A stretch of 43,661 bases of DNA from Lachnospiraceae bacterium. Lineage in GTDB: Bacteria; Bacillota; Clostridia; Lachnospirales; Lachnospiraceae. Of the stretch, positions 1 to 8,141 are shown piece by piece; position 1 is the stretch's first letter; every line of letters begins with the position of its first letter. Location: NCBI GenBank assembly GCA_016293925.1, contig JAEDCX010000009.1, positions 1 to 43,661 of the forward strand, read 5' to 3'. Under the pieces are notes generated by a model, which did no database searches, was not told the DNA's origin, and was given only the letters and a program-made list of their open reading frames with translations. Both the position numbers and the translations under genes were made by a program.

Positions 1-184
1 TACTACCAATTATATCACACACTTTGTATTCAGTCAATGGCAATCTCCCAGCCAAAAAGGCGTATCATATTCTGAAGATTTTATGTCCTATACTACCTGT
101 AATATCATTGTGTATGCTTCATTATTTTTTCAATCTATAGGTTACATAGCCAGTATCGCCTTGCTATGTCCACTACAATCATTA
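1..184. other. Left-edge segment, no supported gene
   Basis: This AT-rich stretch precedes the terminator of rlmH. One plus-strand frame is open from base 2 to a stop at 194-196, about 64 codons with no start in the window. A second frame is open for about 46 codons. Neither encodes anything recognisable, and the longer one would end inside the terminator hairpin. It could be the 3' end of a plus-strand gene that begins outside the window, or non-coding DNA. Confidence 0.3.
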
Positions 185-210
185 AAAGGATGGTAAACTC
201 ACCATCCTTT
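185..210 (-). terminator. Terminator of the rlmH operon, probably bidirectional
   Basis: The arms AAAGGATGGT (185-194) and ACCATCCTTT (201-210) form a perfect 10-bp stem with a 6-base loop. On the minus strand the stem runs into TTTT, 36 bases after the rlmH stop codon. On the plus strand it is followed by a T-rich tract (CCTTGTTTTT), so it could also stop transcripts entering from the left edge. Confidence 0.75.
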
Positions 211-245
211 CCTTGTTTTTCAATATGTTGGATTTTTGAAATCCA

Positions 246-725
246 TTATTTGTGATACGGTTCGTGGTTCAGAATCCGATACGCTCTGTAAATCTGTTCC
301 AATAGAAGAACGCGCATGACCTGATGCGGAAATGTCATATCCGAGAAGCTGATGAGCTCCCGGGATTGTTGTTTTAATTCCGAAGCAATTCCAAGAGAGC
401 CGCCAATCAGGAACGTAATGTCACTCTCTCCCCGAACCTGAAGTTCACTGATATGGTTTGCGAATCCGACGGAATCTGTTTTCCTGCCCTCTATCGCCAT
501 GGATATCAGATAGGTATTTCCCCTGATGTATCGTTTCAGCCGTTCCATCTCCTTTTCCATGCACTGTTTGTCTGTTCCGGCGGTAGATTTGTCAGGATTC
601 TTCTCATCCTCAACCTCAATGATCTCCAGTTTGCAATATTTAGAAAGACGCTTTGCATATTCTGCAACAGCGTCTCTCCAATATGATTCTTTCAGTTTGC
701 CCACACAAAGGATCGAAATATTCAT
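246..725 (-). CDS. rlmH: RlmH, 23S rRNA pseudouridine-1915 N3-methyltransferase
   Basis: A 159-residue SPOUT-class methyltransferase of normal length for the RlmH family. The family methylates N3 of pseudouridine 1915 in helix 69 of 23S rRNA, using S-adenosylmethionine on the assembled 70S ribosome. Visible landmarks are the N-terminal MNISILCVGKLKE strand, the FLIGGSLGI segment that corresponds to the cofactor-binding knot, and the C-terminal LEQIYRAYRILNHEPYHK signature, which is close to invariant in the family. The glycine motif reads GGSLG where many relatives have GGPYG, a mild substitution. The gene is the last of a minus-strand run, 8 bases behind the zinc-ribbon membrane protein gene. 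No strong ribosome-binding site sits at the usual distance, so translation may be coupled to the upstream gene. Confidence 0.96.
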   Translation of the reverse strand: MNISILCVGKLKESYWRDAVAEYAKRLSKYCKLEIIEVEDEKNPDKSTAGTDKQCMEKEMERLKRYIRGNTYLISMAIEGRKTDSVGFANHISELQVRGESDITFLIGGSLGIASELKQQSRELISFSDMTFPHQVMRVLLLEQIYRAYRILNHEPYHK

Positions 726-733
726 ACAGGAAG

Positions 734-1675
734 CTACTCTTCTCCTTCGTAGATTTTCTTGTAATACTGTTCCACAATATGATCCAACAGAGTCGGGTTC
801 ACGTTCAGATATACTCTGGTGATCATCATCTTCATCTTCGCCGTACGCGGGAAATACAGCATCTCCTCAGACACACGATCCGTATCAATTCCCTCATCGA
901 TCTTTTCTGCGGTCAGATTCTCATCACACCATTTACAGAGGGTATCTGTTAGTTCCTGCTCCTCCTCGGCTTCCCGGTCATACTTCCTTGCGGAACCAAA
1001 CGACTTAATTCCGACGATTATGAAGATAAGGAACATGATGGATGTCACAATTTTCAGCATGGTCAGATTTCCAAGATCAATATCCACCACACCGAATTGT
1101 ATCAATCCCACCAGAATCAGTCCGGCAATGCCCACAATCAACATGACCCAGGCCGAGCTTCTGAAGTCCTTCGCCTTGTCCGTCTTGGTATGATATACCC
1201 CGGCAGTATTCGGCAGACAGACCGGAGCAACCGGTTCCTCTGTTTCCTCTGAATCCGCCATCTTACCATCCGAAGCCAACCCGACAGTTTCCTCCTGCTC
1301 CGTATATATGGGTTCTTTGGGCAGTTCAATGACATCGGACTCATCCGCAGTCTGATCCGGTGCCTTTTCTCTTGCTTTCAGGGCAGCCTGTGATGCAAGC
1401 ACACGCAGCGCCTGAACCGCCTTCTGCTCATCCTTGCTCCGTATAACAATATCATACAGGCCCTCTGCATTGCCAGAGCCTCTGTTTTCCCGAATCTCAC
1501 AGTGAATGTCTGCAACCTCCAGAAACTTCTTCAGATCCTTCATATTCTCTGCGGATCCGGTTGCAAACAGAGTTTCATCCGCTTCTTCGTAAGTGGAAAC
1601 CAGGGGGGTTCCACAGTCTGTGCATACAGTAAATCCTTCTCTGTATTCATTTTTACATTTCGGACACCAGGGCAT
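734..1675 (-). CDS. Zinc-ribbon, DUF2007-like membrane protein
   Basis: A 313-residue protein of unknown role. It opens with a zinc ribbon (Cys4, Cys7, Cys18, Cys21). Next comes a region of about 65 residues (around 33-97) resembling DUF2007, a small alpha/beta domain sometimes called a putative signal-transducing domain. An acidic linker leads to two hydrophobic segments around residues 172-222, then a charged cytoplasmic tail. The likely topology places both ends in the cytosol. The start at 1675 is preceded by a clear GGAGG. A stable hairpin (1695-1730) lies just upstream, between this gene and nfnB. The same gene run contains a second zinc-ribbon membrane protein (4062-5558). The domain calls are by eye; no enzymatic residues were recognised. 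Confidence 0.7.
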   Translation of the reverse strand: MPWCPKCKNEYREGFTVCTDCGTPLVSTYEEADETLFATGSAENMKDLKKFLEVADIHCEIRENRGSGNAEGLYDIVIRSKDEQKAVQALRVLASQAALKAREKAPDQTADESDVIELPKEPIYTEQEETVGLASDGKMADSEETEEPVAPVCLPNTAGVYHTKTDKAKDFRSSAWVMLIVGIAGLILVGLIQFGVVDIDLGNLTMLKIVTSIMFLIFIIVGIKSFGSARKYDREAEEEQELTDTLCKWCDENLTAEKIDEGIDTDRVSEEMLYFPRTAKMKMMITRVYLNVNPTLLDHIVEQYYKKIYEGEE

Positions 1676-1694
1676 ACGCTTCCTCCATATGTAG

Positions 1695-1730
1695 GATCAG
1701 GCAATCGGGGAAAAACCAAATTGCCTGATC
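1695..1730 (-). repeat. Stable hairpin between nfnB and the zinc-ribbon gene
   Basis: The 11-bp arms GATCAGGCAAT (1695-1705) and ATTGCCTGATC (1720-1730) are perfectly complementary around a 14-base loop containing a short GG/CC inner pairing. No T-run follows on either strand, so it is a poor intrinsic terminator. On the minus-strand transcript it sits just before the GGAGG of the downstream gene. A role in mRNA processing, stability or weak attenuation is possible. Confidence 0.55.
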
Positions 1731-1744
1731 TTCAAAATATACCT

Positions 1745-3130
1745 CTATTTGTTGCTCAAATACTCGTCGATTCCTCTGGCAGCTGCCTTACCGGCACCCA
1801 TGGCAAGAATCACCGTTGCAGCACCCGTAACGGCGTCACCACCTGCAAATACACCCTCTTTGGTGGTTTGTCCGTTTTCTTCCTCTGCGATAATACATCT
1901 GTGCTTGTTGATGTCAAGTCCTTCGGTTGTGGAAGAAATCAACGGATTCGGAGAGGTACCGAGCGACATGATAACCGTATCACAGTCAATAACAAACTCA
2001 CTGCCCGGAACCTCAACCGGACGTCTTCTTCCCGACGCATCCGGCTCACCAAGCTCCATACGGACACATTTCATTCCTTTCACCCAGTTATTCTCATCCT
2101 CCAGAATCTCAACCGGGTTGGTCAAAAGATCGAAAATGATACCTTCCTCCTTGGCATGATGTACTTCCTCCACACGGGCGGGAAGTTCTTCTTCACTTCT
2201 TCTGTAAACAATATGAACCTCTGCCCCCAGACGCAGTGCTGTTCTGGCTGCATCCATGGCAACGTTACCGCCACCGACAACGCAGACAACATTACCGCGC
2301 ATGATCGGTGTGGTGGAATCCTCCTTGAACGCCTTCATCAGATTACTTCTGGTCAGGTATTCGTTGGCAGAGAATACGCCGTTGGCCTGTTCTCCGGGAA
2401 TATTCATGAATTTCGGAAGACCGGCACCGGATCCGATAAATACTGCATCAAAGCCCTCTTCCTGCATCAGCTGGTCGATGGTCACTGACTTACCGATAAT
2501 ACAGTTGGTTTCAATCTTCACGCCGAGAGACTTCACGTTCTCGATCTCCTTGGCAACCACTGCCTGTTTGGGAAGACGGAACTCCGGAATGCCGTATACC
2601 AGCACACCGCCTGCCTCATGCAGTGCTTCGAAAATGGTTACGTCATAGCCCATTTTCGCCAGATCTCCGGCACAGGTAAGTCCTGCCGGACCGGAGCCGA
2701 TGACTGCAACCTTCTTGCCCTTCTTCTCTGTGGCTCCCTGCGGCTTCACACCGTGCTCTCTCGCCCAGTCTGCCGTGAAACGCTCCAGTTTGCCGATGGA
2801 AATCGGTTCTCCCTTAATCCCGCGGATACATTTTCCCTCACACTGACTCTCCTGTGGACATACACGTCCGCAGACTGCGGGAAGGGCACTTGACTCAGAG
2901 ATCACGTCATAAGCGGCCTTAAAATCTCCGTCCTTTACTTTCTCAATAAATCCGGGAATATTGATGGATACCGGACATCCTTTGATACATTGTGCATTTT
3001 TGCAATTGATACATCTGGAAGCTTCCTCTTTGGCTTCCTCTTCGTTATATCCGAGACATACTTCGTCGAAATTGCAGGCTCTGACAGCCGCCTCCTGCTC
3101 GCGTACAGGCACTTTCTTTAATACGTCCAT
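1745..3130 (-). CDS. nfnB: NfnB-type NADPH-binding flavoprotein (GltA/GltD-like)
   Basis: A 461-residue flavoprotein of the glutamate synthase small-subunit family. It is best read as the large subunit of NADH-dependent reduced ferredoxin:NADP+ oxidoreductase (NfnAB), a cytosolic flavin-bifurcating transhydrogenase. Two four-cysteine clusters bind Fe-S centres: Cys40/43/48/52 and Cys87/91/97/101. An FAD Rossmann motif (VAVIGSGPAGL) lies near residue 145, and a second dinucleotide motif (VVGGGNVAMDAA), followed by VYRRSEEELPAR, lies near 285. The start codon overlaps the nfnA stop by one base (TAATG), indicating translational coupling. No glutamate synthase large subunit is present, and the partner is the PyrK-like NfnA, so the GltD reading is disfavoured. 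Whether it bifurcates electrons or only transfers hydride cannot be read from sequence. Confidence 0.88.
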   Translation of the reverse strand: MDVLKKVPVREQEAAVRACNFDEVCLGYNEEEAKEEASRCINCKNAQCIKGCPVSINIPGFIEKVKDGDFKAAYDVISESSALPAVCGRVCPQESQCEGKCIRGIKGEPISIGKLERFTADWAREHGVKPQGATEKKGKKVAVIGSGPAGLTCAGDLAKMGYDVTIFEALHEAGGVLVYGIPEFRLPKQAVVAKEIENVKSLGVKIETNCIIGKSVTIDQLMQEEGFDAVFIGSGAGLPKFMNIPGEQANGVFSANEYLTRSNLMKAFKEDSTTPIMRGNVVCVVGGGNVAMDAARTALRLGAEVHIVYRRSEEELPARVEEVHHAKEEGIIFDLLTNPVEILEDENNWVKGMKCVRMELGEPDASGRRRPVEVPGSEFVIDCDTVIMSLGTSPNPLISSTTEGLDINKHRCIIAEEENGQTTKEGVFAGGDAVTGAATVILAMGAGKAAARGIDEYLSNK

Positions 3131-4017
3131 TATTGATCACCTCCGCACTGTCCGCAGCCGCCGTGATGGGTAGCTCCCTCTTTGGCTGCAAGATATGCTC
3201 TTCCTTCCTGTGTTTTATAGATCTGCTGACGTTTCATCGCCTGATCAAAGTCTACAAGATGACCGTCGAACTCCGGTCCGTCCACGCAGGCAAATTTCAC
3301 TTCACCGCCAACCGTAAGCCGACAGGCACCACACATACCGGTACCGTCTACCATAATCGGGTTCATGGAAACAATGGTAGGAATCTCAAACTTCTTGGTT
3401 GTCAGACAGGCAAATTTCATCATGATCATCGGTCCGATTGCAACACAGACATCATAGTGTTTGCCCTCTGCGACAAGATCCTCAATCACCTTGGTCACCA
3501 AACCGCTTCTGCCATAAGAACCGTCATCGGTGGTAATATAGAGATTACCGGCAACCGATTTCATCTCCTCCTCCAGTAAGATCAGATCCTTGGTCTTGGC
3601 ACCCACGATCACATCCGCATCAATTCCCTGCTCATGCAGCCATTTTACCTGCGGATACACAGGTGCGGTTCCAACGCCACCGGCAACAAACAGATATTTT
3701 CTTTTCTTTACTTCCTCAATCGGGTCCGTAATCATCTCGGAAGGACGTCCCAGAGGTCCTACGAAATCGTGGAACGCATCTCCTGCCTTCATCTGAGCCA
3801 TCATCTGCGTACCTGCTCCGACAATCTGGAACACGATTGTAATCGTTCCTGCCTCTCTGTCATAATCACAGATCGTCAGCGGGATACGCTCACTATCTTC
3901 ACTTGTTCTGACAATAATAAATTGTCCCGGTTGACAGGATTTGGCAACGCGTTCCGCACTGACTACCATTTCAAAAATGTTCGCTGCCAATTCCTTCGCT
4001 TCTAAAATCTTGTACAT
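3130..4017 (-). CDS. nfnA: NfnA-type ferredoxin-NADP reductase subunit
   Basis: A 295-residue FAD/NAD-binding protein of the PyrK/sulfide dehydrogenase type, the small subunit of NfnAB. The N-terminal half is an FAD-binding barrel, followed by an NAD(H)-binding region starting at KYLFVAGGVGTAPVYPQ. Near the C terminus, Asp224, Cys229, Cys232 and Cys244 match the Asp plus three-Cys ligand set described for the [2Fe-2S] cluster of NfnA. An unusual tail follows, with HHGGCGQCGG at residues 284-293, adding two cysteines and two histidines. The gene has a strong AGGAGG site and is joined to nfnB by a one-base overlap. The complex would exchange electrons between NADH, ferredoxin and NADP(H), linking catabolic redox to biosynthesis. 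Confidence 0.88.
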   Translation of the reverse strand: MYKILEAKELAANIFEMVVSAERVAKSCQPGQFIIVRTSEDSERIPLTICDYDREAGTITIVFQIVGAGTQMMAQMKAGDAFHDFVGPLGRPSEMITDPIEEVKKRKYLFVAGGVGTAPVYPQVKWLHEQGIDADVIVGAKTKDLILLEEEMKSVAGNLYITTDDGSYGRSGLVTKVIEDLVAEGKHYDVCVAIGPMIMMKFACLTTKKFEIPTIVSMNPIMVDGTGMCGACRLTVGGEVKFACVDGPEFDGHLVDFDQAMKRQQIYKTQEGRAYLAAKEGATHHGGCGQCGGDQ

Positions 4018-4037
4018 CTTACTCCTCCTGATTATCT

Positions 4038-4057
4038 ATTTTAAGAATCCTTAAAAT
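4038..4057 (-). repeat. Small AT-rich inverted repeat upstream of nfnA
   Basis: The arms ATTTTAAG and CTTAAAAT (8 bp, 4-base loop) lie in the 44-base gap between the TPR/zinc-ribbon gene and nfnA. The repeat has neither a clear T-run nor the Rex operator sequence. It may be an operator for an internal nfn promoter, or chance in an AT-rich gap. Confidence 0.3.
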
Positions 4058-4061
4058 ACTT

Positions 4062-5558
4062 TTATCTGAGCGGTGAAACAATCAGATATCCATAAGAATC
4101 TGTAGATACAGAATACAGATATCCGGAACCGCTGTCAATTGCATATTTTTTACCTGTCGGAATTTCCGTCCCATCCGTATCCAGATAACACTCCTCCACA
4201 AGGTATAGAATCATGTTCTGGTTGCAGAACGCTTTATCGCAGGCATAGGTATATCTGCCGCGCTTCCCCTCTGCGTGACCGTCCGTATCCAGTATCACAC
4301 CCAATGCCACCAGATTACGGATCAGGGAATTCACCGAATCCTCCACGCTTACCACGTAATGAATGTTCAGATTGGTTTCAATCTCAACAATCATACTGGG
4401 GTCGCCCTGCGTATTATATGCAATGAATTTGTAGGTTGTTTTTCCCAGACGCATGGGAATTACCCCGGTGTACTGTTCTCCGTTCTCCAGACTCGGATCC
4501 GTTCCGTCCGTTGTATAGTAAACGGTGCTTCCCGCCTGATGGGTGACGAACAGATATTCCGGAGAAGAATAATCGCCTCCGGTTACGTTCACTCCCGGTG
4601 CATCCATGTTTCTGGCATCCACCACATATCTGGCCACAGCCGGTTCACTCACCTGACCATATTCATTCACAAAGACCGCTGTTACGGTATGTATGCCGAT
4701 ACGAAGCTGAATCTTCTCGGCATCTGTGTATTCGTAGCTGTCATAGGACGGCACGGAACCGTCCAGTGTATAGAAAATCCGTCCGTTGCTGTTGGCAGTC
4801 AGGGAAATCTCCAGATATTTCTCATAGGTTCCCTCCGGAAGATTGAATTGCGGCGCTAGCGCAATGTATTCATTGTAATCCATACGGAGCCCTTCATATT
4901 GCGAACCCAGTAGGAAACGGTTCAGTTTCGCATAGTCTTTCTGCTTCAGGTAGTATTCTGCGATCCGTAGAGAAATGGCCTCCCCCTTCTCCGGATCATC
5001 CACCAGTTCCAGATACAGGTTGACAGCCGAATCCTCCTTGCCGATCATCATATAGTAATCGGCACACTTGATTCTGGCGTCCGTTCTGGAGGAATCTGCT
5101 GCAATCGCCTGCTCCAATTCCACAATCGCCTGCTCATACCGGCCCTGCTCTGCATAGCTCATTGCCATCTGATAGTGAGAGTCAAAGGATTGTTTCTTTT
5201 CTGGTTTGAAAAGATAACGCACCAGGAAAGCAACCCCGCCGATCATCAACAGAAAAATCAATACCGCAATCAGCTTCCGGACAAACGTTCCATTCCTGCT
5301 TCTCCCTTTTCGGAAAAACAGATCCAGAAGAGACGGGCGATCCCCTCTGTCATCATCCTCAATCTCCACATCATCCATTCGGAAATTCGGGGGCAGCTCG
5401 GGCGTCTCCTCAATATCCTCCCCGATATCCTGGAGGGTTTTCTGAACATTCTCGTATACCTCCGGTTCAAATACCGGAACAATATTCACCTCATAGCCGC
5501 AATGATCGCAATACAGCTTATCTTCTTCAATCAGTGCCTTACACTTCGGACATATCAT
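4062..5558 (-). CDS. Zinc-ribbon/TPR/chitobiase-C-like membrane protein
   Basis: A 498-residue protein without an assigned function. It begins with a zinc ribbon (Cys3, Cys6, Cys17, Cys20), then an acidic stretch and a single transmembrane helix around residues 90-115. The remainder should be outside the cell. A TPR-like helical region lies at about 125-230 (for example HYQMAMSYAEQGRYEQAIVE). Two beta domains follow, at about 245-315 and 320-395, each with a YT-DGS/T-P motif (FYTLDGSVPS, YYTTDGTDPS) typical of the chitobiase/beta-hexosaminidase C-terminal domain family. The last 100 residues form an unassigned domain. It lies between folD (18-base gap) and nfnA (44-base gap). The combination suggests a surface sensor or scaffold with a cytosolic metal-binding head; that role is inference. 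Confidence 0.72.
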   Translation of the reverse strand: MICPKCKALIEEDKLYCDHCGYEVNIVPVFEPEVYENVQKTLQDIGEDIEETPELPPNFRMDDVEIEDDDRGDRPSLLDLFFRKGRSRNGTFVRKLIAVLIFLLMIGGVAFLVRYLFKPEKKQSFDSHYQMAMSYAEQGRYEQAIVELEQAIAADSSRTDARIKCADYYMMIGKEDSAVNLYLELVDDPEKGEAISLRIAEYYLKQKDYAKLNRFLLGSQYEGLRMDYNEYIALAPQFNLPEGTYEKYLEISLTANSNGRIFYTLDGSVPSYDSYEYTDAEKIQLRIGIHTVTAVFVNEYGQVSEPAVARYVVDARNMDAPGVNVTGGDYSSPEYLFVTHQAGSTVYYTTDGTDPSLENGEQYTGVIPMRLGKTTYKFIAYNTQGDPSMIVEIETNLNIHYVVSVEDSVNSLIRNLVALGVILDTDGHAEGKRGRYTYACDKAFCNQNMILYLVEECYLDTDGTEIPTGKKYAIDSGSGYLYSVSTDSYGYLIVSPLR

Positions 5559-5576
5559 GGTATTTCCCCATTCTTT

Positions 5577-6416
5577 CTATGCTTCCACGCTGGAAACACA
5601 ATTGTTCATCAGCATGGCAATGGTCATCGGACCAACACCGCCCGGAACAGGCGTGATTGCCGAACAGTGGGGTGCAACATCCTCGTAATTCACATCCCCG
5701 CACAGTTTATTGTTTTCATCCCTGTGAATTCCCACATCAATGACAACTGCGCCTTCTTTGACATATTCGGCAGTGATCATCCTGGGTTTCCCGATGGCAA
5801 CAATCAGAATATCTGCTCTTTTGCACACCTCTTTCAGATTTTCGGTTCTGGAATGACACACGGTAACCGTGGCGTTTTCCTGCAGCATCAGCAGTGCCAT
5901 CGGTTTTCCCACAATATTACTTCTTCCGATCACAACACATTCCTTCCCTGCAATGGAAATATCGGAGCGTCTCAGCAACTGGATGATTCCTGCCGGCGTA
6001 CAGGATACAAACCCCTTCTGACCGACACAAAGACTTCCCACATTCTGTGTATGGAACCCATCCACGTCCTTCTTTGGATCAATGGCATGAATAATCTTCT
6101 GCTCATCAATGTGCTTCGGTACCGGCAGCTGCACGAGAATCCCGTTCACATCCGTTCTGCCGTTCAGATCCTGAATCAGCTGCAGCAGTTCTTCTTCGGT
6201 GGTTGTCTCCGGCAATTCATAGCTCAGGGAACGAATGCCGATGAACTCGCATGCTTTTTTCTTATTGTTCACATATACTTTGCTGGCCGGATCTTCCCCT
6301 ACGATAATTACCGCAAGTGTGATCTCCACTCCCCGGCTGCGCAGTGCGGAAACTCTGTCGCGTAATTCCTCTTTGATCTGCGAAGAGATCTGTTTTCCAT
6401 CGATAATCTTAGTCAT
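5577..6416 (-). CDS. folD: FolD, methylene-THF dehydrogenase/cyclohydrolase
   Basis: A 279-residue bifunctional cytosolic enzyme. It oxidises 5,10-methylene-tetrahydrofolate with NADP+ and hydrolyses the methenyl product to 10-formyl-tetrahydrofolate. The substrate-site segment YVNNKKKACEFIGI contains the conserved Tyr and Lys. QLPVPKHI, VVIGRSNIVGKP and the C-terminal PVPGGVGPMT motif are all present. The start at 6416 (MTKIIDG) is chosen because it has an AGAGG site and avoids overlapping fhs; an upstream in-frame start would add 17 residues running into fhs. It follows fhs by 19 bases, so the two steps linking formate to methylene-THF are encoded together. This supplies C1 units for purines, serine/glycine and methionine. 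Confidence 0.97.
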   Translation of the reverse strand: MTKIIDGKQISSQIKEELRDRVSALRSRGVEITLAVIIVGEDPASKVYVNNKKKACEFIGIRSLSYELPETTTEEELLQLIQDLNGRTDVNGILVQLPVPKHIDEQKIIHAIDPKKDVDGFHTQNVGSLCVGQKGFVSCTPAGIIQLLRRSDISIAGKECVVIGRSNIVGKPMALLMLQENATVTVCHSRTENLKEVCKRADILIVAIGKPRMITAEYVKEGAVVIDVGIHRDENNKLCGDVNYEDVAPHCSAITPVPGGVGPMTIAMLMNNCVSSVEA

Positions 6417-6435
6417 AATATCCTCTCTTCCATCC

Positions 6436-8103
6436 TTAGAACAATCCTGTAATAACCCCTGCATCATTCACATCAATGGACAATGCTGCCGGCGTTTTCG
6501 GCAGTCCCGGCATTGTCATGATGGTACCGGTAATTGCCACGATAAATCCGGCGCCTGCCGATACATACATCTCCCGGATGCTGATGTCGAAATTCTTCGG
6601 GCACCCCAGTTTCGTCGGATCATCGGACAGAGAATACTGGTTTTTCGCCATACAGATCGGAAGATCTCCGAATCCCAGTTGTTCCAGTCTCTGCATCTGT
6701 TTCTCACAGGCAGCACTAAAACTGACGGTTGACGCGCCGTAGATTTCCTTCGCGATGATCTCGATTTTCTCCCGGATCGGAAGGTGCTCATCATACAGTA
6801 CATGGAAATGACTCTCCTTGTTCTGAAGCGTTTCCAGCACCTTGTTTGCCAGCGCGATACCGCCTTCGCCACCCTTTTCCCACACTTCACTCAGGGCAAA
6901 TTCACAACCACGCTCCCGGCAGAATTGCTCTACGAATGCGATTTCAGCCGGTGTATCCGTAACAAAGGAATTCAATGTCACCACAATGGGAACCCCATAC
7001 TTCTGCAGATTCTCAATATGCTTCTCCAGATTGGCGATACCGGAACGAAGTGCATCCAGATTCTCCGCGTTCAGTTCCGCTTTGGCAACGCCACCATTAT
7101 ATTTCAAAGCACGGATTGTTGCAACCAGAACAACTGCATCCGGTTTCAGATCCGCCATGCGGCATTTGATATCGAAAAATTTCTCTGCGCCGAGATCCGC
7201 CCCGAATCCCGCCTCTGTAATCACATAATCCGCAATCTTAAGCGCTGTTTTGGTTGCACGGACACTGTTGCATCCGTGCGCAATATTGGCAAAAGGACCA
7301 CCATGGACGATGGCCGGCGTATGTTCCAGTGTCTGGATCAGATTAGGCTTCAGGGCGTCCTTCAGTAATGCTGCCATGGCTCCCACGGCACCGATCTGAG
7401 CACAGGTAACAGGCTGATTGTGCACATCATACGCCACCACAATTTTACCGAGTCTTATTTTCAGATCACTCATGTCATCCGCAAGGCACAGGATCGCCAT
7501 GATCTCAGATGCAACCGTAATGACGAAATGATCTTCCCTGACATAACCATCTGCCTTGGCACCGAGTCCGACCACAACATTGCGGAGAACCCGGTCATTC
7601 ATATCGAGACACCTTTTCCACACAATCTGCCTGGTATCGATTTCCAGTTCGTTTCCCTGCTGGATATGATTATCAATCATTGCCGCCAACAGATTGTTCG
7701 CGGAAGTGATCGCGTGAAAATCACCGGTAAAATGCAGATTCAGATCCTCCATCGGAACGACCTGGGCATATCCTCCGCCGGCCGCACCGCCCTTCACGCC
7801 GAAGCATGGACCGAGAGACGGCTCTCGTAATGCAATCACTGCTTTTTTCCCAAGCTTGCCGAACGCCTGTCCCAGACCAACGGTTGTTGTAGTCTTACCT
7901 TCCCCCGCCGGTGTCGGATTAATTGCGGTCACCAGAATCAGTTTGCCGTTGGGACGGTCCTGAATCTTCTGCATATACTCGTCGGACAGTTTTGCCTTGT
8001 ATCTGCCGTACAGTTCCAGATCATCTGCCGCGATCCCGATACTCTCTGCCACCTCGGTAATCGGTTTCATGGTACAATTCTGTGCAATTTCAATGTCTGT
8101 CAT
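6436..8103 (-). CDS. fhs: Fhs, formate-tetrahydrofolate ligase
   Basis: A 555-residue cytosolic ligase that condenses formate with tetrahydrofolate using ATP, giving 10-formyl-tetrahydrofolate. The ATP-binding loop PTPAGEGKTTTTVGLGQA lies near residue 65. Conserved segments REPSLGPCFGVKGGAAGGGYAQV and FTGDFHAI are visible, and the length is typical. The start at 8103 (MTDIEIAQ) is supported by a GAGGAG site; an upstream TTG would add seven residues. It precedes folD by 19 bases and follows ftsK by 38 bases on the same strand. In acetogens this enzyme belongs to the methyl branch of the Wood-Ljungdahl pathway, but none of that pathway's carbonyl-branch genes are here, so a general C1 role is the safer reading. 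Confidence 0.97.
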   Translation of the reverse strand: MTDIEIAQNCTMKPITEVAESIGIAADDLELYGRYKAKLSDEYMQKIQDRPNGKLILVTAINPTPAGEGKTTTTVGLGQAFGKLGKKAVIALREPSLGPCFGVKGGAAGGGYAQVVPMEDLNLHFTGDFHAITSANNLLAAMIDNHIQQGNELEIDTRQIVWKRCLDMNDRVLRNVVVGLGAKADGYVREDHFVITVASEIMAILCLADDMSDLKIRLGKIVVAYDVHNQPVTCAQIGAVGAMAALLKDALKPNLIQTLEHTPAIVHGGPFANIAHGCNSVRATKTALKIADYVITEAGFGADLGAEKFFDIKCRMADLKPDAVVLVATIRALKYNGGVAKAELNAENLDALRSGIANLEKHIENLQKYGVPIVVTLNSFVTDTPAEIAFVEQFCRERGCEFALSEVWEKGGEGGIALANKVLETLQNKESHFHVLYDEHLPIREKIEIIAKEIYGASTVSFSAACEKQMQRLEQLGFGDLPICMAKNQYSLSDDPTKLGCPKNFDISIREMYVSAGAGFIVAITGTIMTMPGLPKTPAALSIDVNDAGVITGLF

Positions 8104-8141
8104 ACTCGTTCTCCTCATTTGCAATATCCAATTTAACGATA

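Noticed and set aside
2..196. 3' end of a plus-strand gene at the left edge
   Set aside because: The frame is open but short, has no recognisable sequence, a competing frame is also open, and its stop lies inside the terminator hairpin.
1745..3130. Glutamate synthase small subunit (GltD)
   Set aside because: No large subunit is present, and the one-base overlap with a PyrK-like NfnA subunit points to the NfnAB complex instead.
5175..6365. Long plus-strand open frame (396 codons) opposite folD and the TPR gene
   Set aside because: It is antisense to two well-supported genes, spans both, and encodes no recognisable family. Similar antisense frames at 1502-2488, 17572-18816, 28951-29991 and 33829-34824 were rejected for the same reason.
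6436..8103. Wood-Ljungdahl gene cluster
   Set aside because: Only fhs and folD are present; no CODH/ACS, corrinoid protein, methyltransferase or metF gene lies nearby.
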